Of a stretch of 33,747 nucleotides of DNA, positions 25,196 to 32,166 are shown one piece after another. The notes under the pieces were generated by a model. The model was not told the origin of the DNA, ran no database searches, and saw only the letters and a program-made list of their open reading frames with translations. Origin of the DNA: Saprospiraceae bacterium (GTDB taxonomy: Bacteria > Bacteroidota > Bacteroidia > Chitinophagales > Saprospiraceae). Location of the stretch: positions 1-33,747 of the forward strand of contig JAHDGW010000006.1 of the NCBI GenBank assembly GCA_020631635.1, written 5' to 3'. Position 1 is the stretch's first letter. Each line of letters opens with the position of its first letter. The translations under genes and the position numbers were made by a program.

Positions 25196-26272
25196 ATGCG
25201 AATAATCACTTTACTTCTTATCGGTATCCTTGCCCTGTCTTGCAACACTACTGATCATCATCCGATTGTAGATAGTCAAACACCAGTATTATCTAAAGTT
25301 CTTGCAGAGCAGCTTTTAGACTTACCTCTCAAATGTGTCGAACAACAACTCCCTTATAAATCAGGTATCATATTAGCTGACTCCAGCGATCTTGACTTAC
25401 CGATCGTACACCACCCTATCTTTTATGGTTGTTTTGATTGGCACTCCGCTGTGCATGGTTATTGGTCTATGGTTTTTCTTTTGAAATCGCATCCTGAGCT
25501 ATCTCGAAAAAATGAGGTACTCTCCATTTTCAACAAGCATTTCACAAAAGAGAATATAACTCAAGAAATTGCTTATTTCAATCTCAATAAGTATTCGGCA
25601 TCCTTTGAACGGACTTATGGATGGGCCTGGCTGCTCAAGCTTCAAGAAGAACTGGATACTTGGGAAATCGAACAAGCCAAAAGCTATGCCAATACATTGA
25701 GACCACTCAGCAATCTGATTATCAAAAAGTATGAAGACTATTTACCCAAACTGGTCTATCCTATTCGAGTTGGAGAACATACAAATACCGCTTTTGGTCT
25801 AAGTTTCGCTTTAGATTATGCGGTACAGTCTGGTAATAATGTTTTTGCCAATTCTGTTAAAGAGCATGCCATGCGCTTTTATGCTAGAGACGAAGACTGC
25901 CCTATAACTTGGGAGCCTAGCGGATATGACTTTTTATCTCCCTGCCTTTCTGAACTCAGTCTTATGAAAAAAGTACTAAGTAAGGATGAATTTAAGTCTT
26001 GGAGTAGTGCCTTTCTTCCTAGCCTATTTGATAACAGTCTTACACTTAGCCCCGGAGAAGTAAAGGATCGGTCTGATGGTAAACTAGTGCATCTAGATGG
26101 ACTCAATTTTTCTAGAGCTTGGTGCCTGTATAATCTTGATCAAGAATATGCAAATCAATTAGCAGATCAGCATATCAATCATTCCTTGGATAAAATAAAA
26201 GATGGTGATTATGCTGGGGAGCATTGGCTCGCAAGTTTTGCATTATATGCACTCAAAACAAGTGCTCAATGA
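25196..26272 (+). CDS. DUF2891 lipoprotein
   Basis: A 358-residue exported lipoprotein (ILALSC, lipid-modified Cys16). The rest matches the DUF2891 family: HPIFYGCFDWHSAVHGYWS, RTYGWAWLLKLQEEL, GEHTNTAFGLSFALDYA, EPSGYDFLSPCLSELSLM and HLDGLNFSRAW. These His/Trp/Glu-rich conserved blocks look like an enzyme with an all-helical toroid fold, but no reaction is established. Its stop overlaps the start of the Nramp-like gene (ATGA), so the two are translationally coupled, and the oxoprolinase genes follow. I have an unverified memory of DUF2891 genes near oxoprolinase genes in other bacteria. A role in freeing or binding pyroglutamyl or related compounds in the periplasm is a guess from context. 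Confidence 0.85.
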   Translation: MRIITLLLIGILALSCNTTDHHPIVDSQTPVLSKVLAEQLLDLPLKCVEQQLPYKSGIILADSSDLDLPIVHHPIFYGCFDWHSAVHGYWSMVFLLKSHPELSRKNEVLSIFNKHFTKENITQEIAYFNLNKYSASFERTYGWAWLLKLQEELDTWEIEQAKSYANTLRPLSNLIIKKYEDYLPKLVYPIRVGEHTNTAFGLSFALDYAVQSGNNVFANSVKEHAMRFYARDEDCPITWEPSGYDFLSPCLSELSLMKKVLSKDEFKSWSSAFLPSLFDNSLTLSPGEVKDRSDGKLVHLDGLNFSRAWCLYNLDQEYANQLADQHINHSLDKIKDGDYAGEHWLASFALYALKTSAQ

Positions 26273-27477
26273 TCAGCTCTCTTAAAAAGTATTTTGGACC
26301 TTCTATGCTTATCACTGCGGCCTTCATTGGTCCGGGCACATTGACTGTATGTACTATTGCGGGTTATGAATTAGGTTATGAACTTCTATGGGTATTGCTA
26401 TTCGCAATTTTCACAACAGTTGTCTTGCAAGAAATGTCAGCAAGAGTTGGTCTAAAAACACAACAAGGACTTGCTCAAGCCCTTCAAAATTACATTCCAA
26501 ACAAAGTCATAAGAATTTCAATTATCGTTCTTTTACTAGCAGCTATTTTAGTTGGGAATACTGCTTACGAATCTGGCAATATAGCTGGAGCAGGACTAGG
26601 GCTATCGGGCTTATTTGGTGATATTTGGTGGTTTCCGATCATCATAGGCATCTTAGCTATAGGCTTATTGAGTGTACCATCTGTTCGTTACTTCCAGATG
26701 ATCATAAGTGGTATTGTCATACTGATGGTCGTTTGCTTTTTGATAGCCGTCTGTATGATCGGGCCCAGTTATTCAAATATACTATCAGGTATAATGCCTT
26801 CCAGTATATCAAGTGATAGTATACTCAAGGCTGTAGCGCTAGTAGGTACTACTGTGGTGCCCTACAATCTATTTTTACATGCTTCTCTTATCTCTGAAAA
26901 ATATGATCAAGGGTATTCACTCCAAGATCTCAGAATAGAAAACATGCTCGCAGTATTTTTGGGAGGGTTGATCTCTATCCTGATTCTGATTGTGGCCGCT
27001 GAAACCAGCACAATGAATGGCGGTGGATCCGTGAAATCGATCATGGATCTAGCAACGCTACTCAACCCTAGCTTTGGCGAAGGGTCCTTGTATATAATCT
27101 CGATAGGGCTATTAGCCGCAGGATTGAGTTCCGCGATTACAGCTCCTTTGGCGGCAGCCTATGTCGGTAAAGAAGTATTTAGTCTATCTCGGGATAGTTG
27201 GTATTTCAAAAGTATCTGGATAGTCATTATTCTGATTGGCGTGATAATTTCTCTTTCTGGTTATCAACCCATTTTAATAATAAAATTTGCTCAAGTCGCG
27301 AATGGAGTTATACTTCCACTACTAGCAGGCATACTTATATGGATGACTAATCAGAAATCTATTGTAGGCAAAGACATCAACAGCCTCGTATATAATGGAC
27401 TAGCCCTATTGGTTTTGATCGTAACTATCTTTATTTCTTTACGAGCTATGCATAGTGTATTCGGTATTTTCCAATAA
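26269..27477 (+). CDS. Nramp-fold transporter without canonical metal-site residues
   Basis: A 402-residue integral membrane protein with about eleven hydrophobic segments and clear Nramp features. The helix 1 motif is GPGT (21-24) in AAFIGPGTLTVCTIAGYELG; classical Nramp proteins have DPGN there. The helix 6 motif is VPYNLFLHASL (197-207) where MPHN is usual. Thus the Asp, Asn and Met that bind Mn/Fe are all replaced, so metal transport is doubtful. The reading frame extends upstream to 26224, but that would run through the DUF2891 end; ATG 26269, forming an ATGA overlap, is the better start. pxpA begins right after its stop. Context suggests import of 5-oxoproline or a related compound. In Bacillus subtilis the Nramp-like ycsG lies beside ycsF and kipI/kipA (recalled knowledge). 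Confidence 0.88.
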   Translation: MISSLKKYFGPSMLITAAFIGPGTLTVCTIAGYELGYELLWVLLFAIFTTVVLQEMSARVGLKTQQGLAQALQNYIPNKVIRISIIVLLLAAILVGNTAYESGNIAGAGLGLSGLFGDIWWFPIIIGILAIGLLSVPSVRYFQMIISGIVILMVVCFLIAVCMIGPSYSNILSGIMPSSISSDSILKAVALVGTTVVPYNLFLHASLISEKYDQGYSLQDLRIENMLAVFLGGLISILILIVAAETSTMNGGGSVKSIMDLATLLNPSFGEGSLYIISIGLLAAGLSSAITAPLAAAYVGKEVFSLSRDSWYFKSIWIVIILIGVIISLSGYQPILIIKFAQVANGVILPLLAGILIWMTNQKSIVGKDINSLVYNGLALLVLIVTIFISLRAMHSVFGIFQ

Positions 27478-28215
27478 GTGATCGTGAGAAATCATATACA
27501 TATCAATTGTGATCTGGGAGAAGGTAACACTAATCTTGATAAATCCATTATGCCATTGATAGATGCATGTAACATTGCATGCGGTGGGCATACTGGAGAT
27601 GTTGATTCTATGATTCATTCTATAGAGCTTGCTCAAAAGCATAAAGTAGAAATAGGTGCTCACCCCTCCTACCCCGATCAAGATAATTTTGGCAGATTGA
27701 GTATGGATTTATCATGGATAGAATTAGCTCAAGCATTGAATTTTCAATGGAATTCGTTTAAAAAAATCGTACAGCGAATAGGTGCTACTATATCGCATAT
27801 CAAACCACACGGAGCACTTTATAATGATTGTCAAAAAGATGCTCAGCTCAGAAGGCAAGTATTTAATTTAATGCACAGTTGGGATGATAGCTTATACATT
27901 TTCACCAATGCACTTATCACTGAAAAAATCTTTAATATCAGTCAAGAACTATTTTTGGATCGAAATTATAACAAAGATCAATCGCTCGTTTCACGTCAAC
28001 AAGAAAATGCCCTTATTAGCGATCCGAAAGAAGTCATCGCAAATCTAGATCGATTGATTATGTATGGTGAATTATTGACAATAGATGGGACTGTTTTAAA
28101 ACCAGAATTTCAAACTCTTTGCGTCCATAGTGATAGCCCTAATGCCCTTAATATACTTCAACAGATAGGAGAATATTGTAAAACCAAAAAGATCGCTCGT
28201 GGAAAAAACACTTAG
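27478..28215 (+). CDS. pxpA: 5-oxoprolinase subunit A (LamB/YcsF family)
   Basis: PxpA, with PxpB and PxpC, forms the ATP-dependent prokaryotic 5-oxoprolinase, which opens pyroglutamate to glutamate. The 245 residues show all family blocks: NCDLGEG (10-16), ACNIACGGHTGD (30-41), GAHPSYPDQDNFGR (60-73) and IKPHGALYND (108-117). No ATG is available near the start; GTG codons at 27478 and 27484 are the candidates, the former directly after the transporter stop. The end overlaps pxpB by 17 bases. The neighbours make a dedicated pyroglutamate-use operon likely. Confidence 0.95.
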   Translation: MIVRNHIHINCDLGEGNTNLDKSIMPLIDACNIACGGHTGDVDSMIHSIELAQKHKVEIGAHPSYPDQDNFGRLSMDLSWIELAQALNFQWNSFKKIVQRIGATISHIKPHGALYNDCQKDAQLRRQVFNLMHSWDDSLYIFTNALITEKIFNISQELFLDRNYNKDQSLVSRQQENALISDPKEVIANLDRLIMYGELLTIDGTVLKPEFQTLCVHSDSPNALNILQQIGEYCKTKKIARGKNT

Positions 28216-28831
28216 AGACATCTTAGATATTAAAGTATATGATTCTTATATTTTTGGACAAGCGATATCCGAATACTCCCAAATAGATATTCCTCTACTT
28301 GCTCAATACCTCTATCATTCTGAAAACCACGTCATCAAAGATTGTCATGCCACAAACGCTGAGATATGTATCCAACTTTGTGAATCTTCAGCAGTAGAAC
28401 AATTACTCGATCTAAAGATTGACATAAGCAACATTCCCATACCGAGTAAGGATAAAATAGTTCTAGAGTTTGACCCCGATAAAGGTAACGATTGGTCACA
28501 TATAGAGGCTCATGTCAAAATTACAAGGCAACAATATATCGACCTATTGGAGCGCCTAGACTTCAGATTATGTATGTATGGATTCCTTCCGGGGTTCTGC
28601 TACCTTACTGGTTTGCCTAAGTCCATGCAAATCCCTCGATCCAGTAAACCAAAACGTAAGATTAAAGCCAAAACGCTAGCTCTAGGTGGTGAGTACATAG
28701 GGATATATGGTATTGATAGCCCAGGTGGCTGGATAGAAATTGGTGAATGCAATCAAAATTTACTTGACTTCAATAGTGAAAACATACACCGTCTTCCAAT
28801 AGGGCAAATCATCAACTTCAAATCGATCTGA
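28199..28831 (+). CDS. pxpB: 5-oxoprolinase subunit B (KipI-like)
   Basis: The 210-residue B subunit corresponds to Bacillus KipI and to the N-terminal part of allophanate hydrolase subunit 1. Family motifs are GFLPGFCYLTGLP (128-140), where the usual form is GFxPGFxYL, and IDSPGGWIEIGE (172-183). The basic stretch SSKPKRKIKAKTLALGGEY lies between them. It starts with GTG inside the end of pxpA and stops one base before pxpC, so translation of the three subunits is coupled. In B. subtilis KipI also inhibits the sporulation kinase KinA; no such kinase context is visible here. Confidence 0.94.
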   Translation: MEKTLRDILDIKVYDSYIFGQAISEYSQIDIPLLAQYLYHSENHVIKDCHATNAEICIQLCESSAVEQLLDLKIDISNIPIPSKDKIVLEFDPDKGNDWSHIEAHVKITRQQYIDLLERLDFRLCMYGFLPGFCYLTGLPKSMQIPRSSKPKRKIKAKTLALGGEYIGIYGIDSPGGWIEIGECNQNLLDFNSENIHRLPIGQIINFKSI

Positions 28832-28832
28832 C

Positions 28833-29708
28833 ATGGAAGAAAACCGACAAGTAATAGAGATCACAGACGCAGGCTTGTATAGCATCATTCAAGATGGTGG
28901 ACGGGATTGTACTAAGTTTTATGCAATCCCAAGTTCTGGCTATATGGATACTCAAGCTGCCCAATATGCAAACTATATTTTATCCAATACACTACATCAT
29001 CCTGTCATAGAATGTAACCTATCAGGAATGGGCTTACGCTTTCATCATCCGATGCATGTTGCACTTACAGGCGCAGATTTTGATTGGAAACTGAATGGTC
29101 AAAAGATTGAGCTAGATAAAAAGATATTCATTTCTAAAGGAGATATGCTGACAGGGAGCTACGGCAAGAAAATGGCACGATCATATATCGCTTTTGATAT
29201 GGATCTCGATGAAAAAACAACATTGGGATCATATGCTACATACCCCACCGCGACGATAGGTGCCAATGGCGGTCGAATCTTACAGAAGGGTGATGCTATC
29301 AAACTTAAAAAACGCCAAAATACGCTGCCCGATAAGGTATCAGTTACCAAGCCAGTATACAAAAACTTACAAACCATTAAAATACAAAAAGGGCCCGAGT
29401 GGGAATTATTGGATCAAAATTCTAAGCGATTATTTAGTCAGCTTTATTTTCAAATAACTAGCCGAAGTGATCGAATGGCAGCGCATGTCACAGCTCAAGA
29501 AAAACTTCTGCTCAGAGAAAAGCCAAAGAATTCTAATTGTATCATTCCAGGTATGATACAGCTCAACTATGATGGTCATCTTATGGTCATCCTTAGAGAT
29601 GGTCAGACAACCGGAGGTTATCCAAGAGTCGCCTATATCACTAATGAACAATTAAATCTATTCAATCAAATTCTTCCTCATCGTAATTTTAAGTTTGAAG
29701 TCGAATAA
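28833..29708 (+). CDS. pxpC: 5-oxoprolinase subunit C (KipA-like)
   Basis: The 291-residue C subunit corresponds to Bacillus KipA and to allophanate hydrolase subunit 2. Motifs: GLYSIIQDGGR (14-24), IPSSGYMD (32-39), a SRSDRMA segment (210-216) where the family has SNRMG, and GQTTGGYPRVA (257-267). It begins one base after pxpB. It is a little shorter than many homologues (about 300 or more residues) but all main blocks are present. It closes the five-gene DUF2891-transporter-pxpABC run; purK follows 38 bases later with its own promoter-like element. Confidence 0.94.
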   Translation: MEENRQVIEITDAGLYSIIQDGGRDCTKFYAIPSSGYMDTQAAQYANYILSNTLHHPVIECNLSGMGLRFHHPMHVALTGADFDWKLNGQKIELDKKIFISKGDMLTGSYGKKMARSYIAFDMDLDEKTTLGSYATYPTATIGANGGRILQKGDAIKLKKRQNTLPDKVSVTKPVYKNLQTIKIQKGPEWELLDQNSKRLFSQLYFQITSRSDRMAAHVTAQEKLLLREKPKNSNCIIPGMIQLNYDGHLMVILRDGQTTGGYPRVAYITNEQLNLFNQILPHRNFKFEVE

Positions 29709-29734
29709 TTATCACCTAAAGACTTTCCATTTTT

Positions 29735-29742
29735 TACCTTTG
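29735..29742 (+). promoter_or_regulatory. Candidate -7 element for purK, implying a leaderless mRNA
   Basis: TACCTTTG matches TAnnTTTG and ends only four bases before the purK ATG at 29747. If used, transcription would begin at or very near the start codon. No -33 element at normal spacing is seen. Confidence 0.4.
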
Positions 29743-29746
29743 TGGT

Positions 29747-30898
29747 ATGTCAAATATTTTAGAGCAAAAAGTAGGAATATTAGGAGGTGGTCAACTCGGA
29801 AAGATGCTGGTACAAGCGGGTAGCAAACTAGGTTATCCATTACATATTCTAGAAAAAAACAAAGACTTCCCCACTCCACAAATATGGCCTCATGTCATAT
29901 ACGGTGATTTTACTCAATATGAAGATGTAATGGCTTTTGGGAGTGAGATGGATATCATAACCGTCGAAATAGAGGCGGTCAATACCCGTGCCTTACACGA
30001 TTTGGTAGCGCAGGGAAAAAAGGTCTACCCCCAGCCGGATATCTTAGATACCATCAAGGACAAGGGCTTGCAAAAAGACTTTTATCAAGAATCAGGTTTC
30101 CCCACGAGCAGCTATATCCTCGTTCAAGATAAAGCAGAGGTACTAGAGCTTATTAATACTGGTAAACTCAGCCTACCATTTGTCCAGAAGTCAAGAACAG
30201 ATGGATATGATGGAAAAGGAGTAACAGTCATCCGCACAGAAAGTGATTTTGAATCAATATTTGACGTCCCTTCTGTGATAGAAGATTTAGTCGATATACA
30301 GACGGAAATTTCGATTATCGTTGCTAGAAACCCTAAAGGAGAAATTAAGTCTTTCCCTGCGGTAGAGATGATGTTTCATCCCACGGCTAATCTCGTAGAG
30401 TTTTTGATAAGTCCTTCTAAAATAAGTGAAGAGCTGCAAATAAAATGTAAGCGAATATCTGAAGCTTTGGTGCAAAAAATGGGTATTGTTGGGCTTCTTG
30501 CCGTTGAGCTATTTGTGACTAATTCTGATGAGGTGCTTATTAACGAAGTTGCACCACGACCACATAATAGTGGTCACCATACCATAGAAGCTAACGCTAC
30601 ATCACAGTACGAGCAGCATATAAGAGCAATACTAAATTTACCTTTAGGGGAAACAGAAATCCTATCTCCAGCTGCCATGGTCAATATACTCGGGCATCCT
30701 GATCATACTGGAGAAGCTAGTTATGATGGATTAGAGGAATGCTTACAAATACCAGAGGCCCACATACATCTATATGGAAAAACAACAACCAAACCCTATC
30801 GAAAGATGGGACATGCTACCGTCGTTGCAAGATCTTTAGAAGATGCGATAAAAAGAGCAAGAATACTGAAAGATAGGCTTCAAGTCATATCCAAATAA
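29747..30898 (+). CDS. purK: N5-carboxyaminoimidazole ribonucleotide synthase
   Basis: This ATP-grasp enzyme uses ATP and bicarbonate to turn AIR into N5-CAIR in purine synthesis; PurE then rearranges the product. The 383 residues match the family. Motifs: VGILGGGQLGKM (9-20), a nucleotide-binding start; SRTDGYDGKGV in the ATP-grasp lid region; and NEVAPRPHNSGHHTIEA, the family's signature near the metal site. The ATG at 29747 is the only start before the GGGQLG motif. purE lies 92 bases downstream, so the two are likely one unit. Confidence 0.96.
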   Translation: MSNILEQKVGILGGGQLGKMLVQAGSKLGYPLHILEKNKDFPTPQIWPHVIYGDFTQYEDVMAFGSEMDIITVEIEAVNTRALHDLVAQGKKVYPQPDILDTIKDKGLQKDFYQESGFPTSSYILVQDKAEVLELINTGKLSLPFVQKSRTDGYDGKGVTVIRTESDFESIFDVPSVIEDLVDIQTEISIIVARNPKGEIKSFPAVEMMFHPTANLVEFLISPSKISEELQIKCKRISEALVQKMGIVGLLAVELFVTNSDEVLINEVAPRPHNSGHHTIEANATSQYEQHIRAILNLPLGETEILSPAAMVNILGHPDHTGEASYDGLEECLQIPEAHIHLYGKTTTKPYRKMGHATVVARSLEDAIKRARILKDRLQVISK

Positions 30899-30990
30899 AA
30901 ATGCTACATTAGTTAATCGAGAAGAATTGCTCTCTCAATGAAATTTAACTGCAAACAAATTACAACTATCTAACTGACAACCGTCCAACT

Positions 30991-31485
30991 ATGAGTAAAG
31001 TAGGAATTATCATGGGATCTGACTCTGATCTTCCAGTAATGAAAGCCGCAGCGATCGTCCTTAAAGAGTTTGGAGTAGATTATGAAATGACCGTAGTCTC
31101 TGCTCATCGTACACCAGACCGTATGATTGACTATGCTCATCATGCTTACGATAGAGGTATACGAGTCATTATAGCGGGTGCTGGTGGAGCAGCACATTTA
31201 CCGGGCATGGTGGCATCTCTCGTGCCCTTACCCGTGATCGGTGTTCCTATCAAATCGAGCAATTCTATTGATGGTTGGGATTCTATATTATCGATCTTAC
31301 AGATGCCTAATGGTATTCCTGTAGCTACAGTCGCACTAAATGGTGCCAAAAATGCCGGAATATTAGCGGCTCATATCTTAGGTAGTAGCAACCCAGAATT
31401 GTATCAAAAGCTGCTGAAATATAAGGAAGATATGAAAGCAGCAGTTCTAGTCAAAGCAGAGAATGTGGAAGGTACTGCAATATAG
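30991..31485 (+). CDS. purE: N5-carboxyaminoimidazole ribonucleotide mutase, class I
   Basis: PurE moves the carboxyl group of N5-CAIR to make CAIR. The 164-residue protein shows GSDSDLPVM (9-17), SAHRTP with the catalytic His, [14 protein letters not shown], and [19 protein letters not shown], all class I features. The preceding purK supports the class I (N5-CAIR mutase) assignment over the class II carboxylase. It is the second step of the pair. The COQ4-like gene follows after 25 bases and may be co-transcribed. Confidence 0.97.
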   Translation: MSKVGIIMGSDSDLPVMKAAAIVLKEFGVDYEMTVVSAHRTPDRMIDYAHHAYDRGIRVIIAGAGGAAHLPGMVASLVPLPVIGVPIKSSNSIDGWDSILSILQMPNGIPVATVALNGAKNAGILAAHILGSSNPELYQKLLKYKEDMKAAVLVKAENVEGTAI

Positions 31486-31510
31486 TACAAAGTAATGCTC
31501 CCACACTTCT

Positions 31511-31936
31511 ATGACACTACGCCAAAAACTTGAAATTTTTAGAGAAAAAAACAAATCGTATTTCTCTACGGTGAACCAATCCCAAGAGAGTAAAGAATTC
31601 ATGGACTGCCATGATATCGCTCATGTAGTTTTCGGATGTAATACCAGTCTTTATGGTGAAGGAATTGTCAAAATATGGTGTACTTTCGGTACAGATTTGA
31701 GATATAGTGAGATTACAAAAGCCTATGCAGAAGTGGGCGCTTACCATCTAGCAAAACAGTATAGCGTAATTCATGTTCTGAAAAATATAGTCATACTCAT
31801 ATTGACCATACCAAAGGCTATCTATCGATCAAGAATGATGACCAAGCCATGGCCCTTCAGAAACTATTCTCATTATTTGGATAAATCTATGGACGAAATA
31901 AGAATAGAATTTGGCATAAATATCATAGAGCAATAG
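31511..31936 (+). CDS. Small COQ4-like protein
   Basis: A 141-residue protein with the zinc motif of the COQ4 family: His34-Asp35-x2-His38, then eleven residues, then Glu50 (HDIAHVV ... LYGE), an exact HDxxH-x11-E. A hydrophobic stretch (about 88-105: VLKNIVILILTIPKAIY) could sit against or in the membrane. Eukaryotic COQ4 acts in ubiquinone synthesis and handles the C1 position of the ring. Bacteroidota normally make menaquinone, so the substrate here is open. The first ATG at 31495 runs into a stop after about a dozen codons; ATG 31511 is the real start. Assignment rests mainly on the motif and length. Confidence 0.68.
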   Translation: MTLRQKLEIFREKNKSYFSTVNQSQESKEFMDCHDIAHVVFGCNTSLYGEGIVKIWCTFGTDLRYSEITKAYAEVGAYHLAKQYSVIHVLKNIVILILTIPKAIYRSRMMTKPWPFRNYSHYLDKSMDEIRIEFGINIIEQ

Positions 31937-31961
31937 TAGGCAATGAATATAAGAATACCAT

Positions 31962-32080
31962 TTATGAAATAAAATGACGTATTTCTGATATGAACTATAT
32001 CCAATATCTGCGTTAAAAATACTCGGCGTAGCTAAGGCTATGCCTGTGTTTTTTGCCTTGATCTCGAATATATTTCATAA
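31962..32080. repeat. Candidate small inverted-repeat element (MITE/REP-like)
   Basis: TTATGAAATA at 31962-31971 is matched by its exact reverse complement TATTTCATAA at 32071-32080. Between them, an imperfect larger palindrome is centred on the hairpin at 32025-32044: flanks such as CTGCGTTAAAAATAC on one side resemble the reverse complement of the other side (GTGTTTTTTGCC). About 119 bases in all, with no coding capacity. It has the look of a dispersed intergenic repeat, but no second copy was spotted in the window. Confidence 0.4.
32025..32054 (+). terminator. Hairpin with T-tract, possible terminator after the COQ4-like gene
   Basis: GGCGTAGC (32025-32032) pairs with GCTATGCC (32037-32044), eight pairs including one G-U, around the loop TAAG. 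A six-base T run follows at 32049-32054. It may stop transcripts from purK-purE-COQ4-like. It is also the centre of the candidate repeat element. Confidence 0.5.
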
Positions 32081-32117
32081 GTCATCCTATCCGACATCTT
32101 ACATTATAAATAGGATA

Positions 32118-32149
32118 AAAGGGAAATCGAACGATATCAATTTCCCTTT
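32118..32149 (-). terminator. Hairpin terminator between converging genes, nearest to the OmpA-family gene
   Basis: AAAGGGAAAT (32118-32127) and ATTTCCCTTT (32140-32149) form a perfect 10-bp stem around a 12-base loop. On the minus strand the stem ends in a short T run; on the plus strand it is followed by CTTTGCTTT, so it could act both ways. It lies 17 bases after the stop of the OmpA-family gene. Confidence 0.65.
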
Positions 32150-32166
32150 CTTTGCTTTATAAATGC

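Noticed and set aside
26224-26268. Upstream start for the Nramp-like gene
   Set aside because: It would overlap the DUF2891 coding end by about 50 bases, and the added residues precede the natural KKYFGPS start; ATG 26269 gives a standard ATGA overlap.
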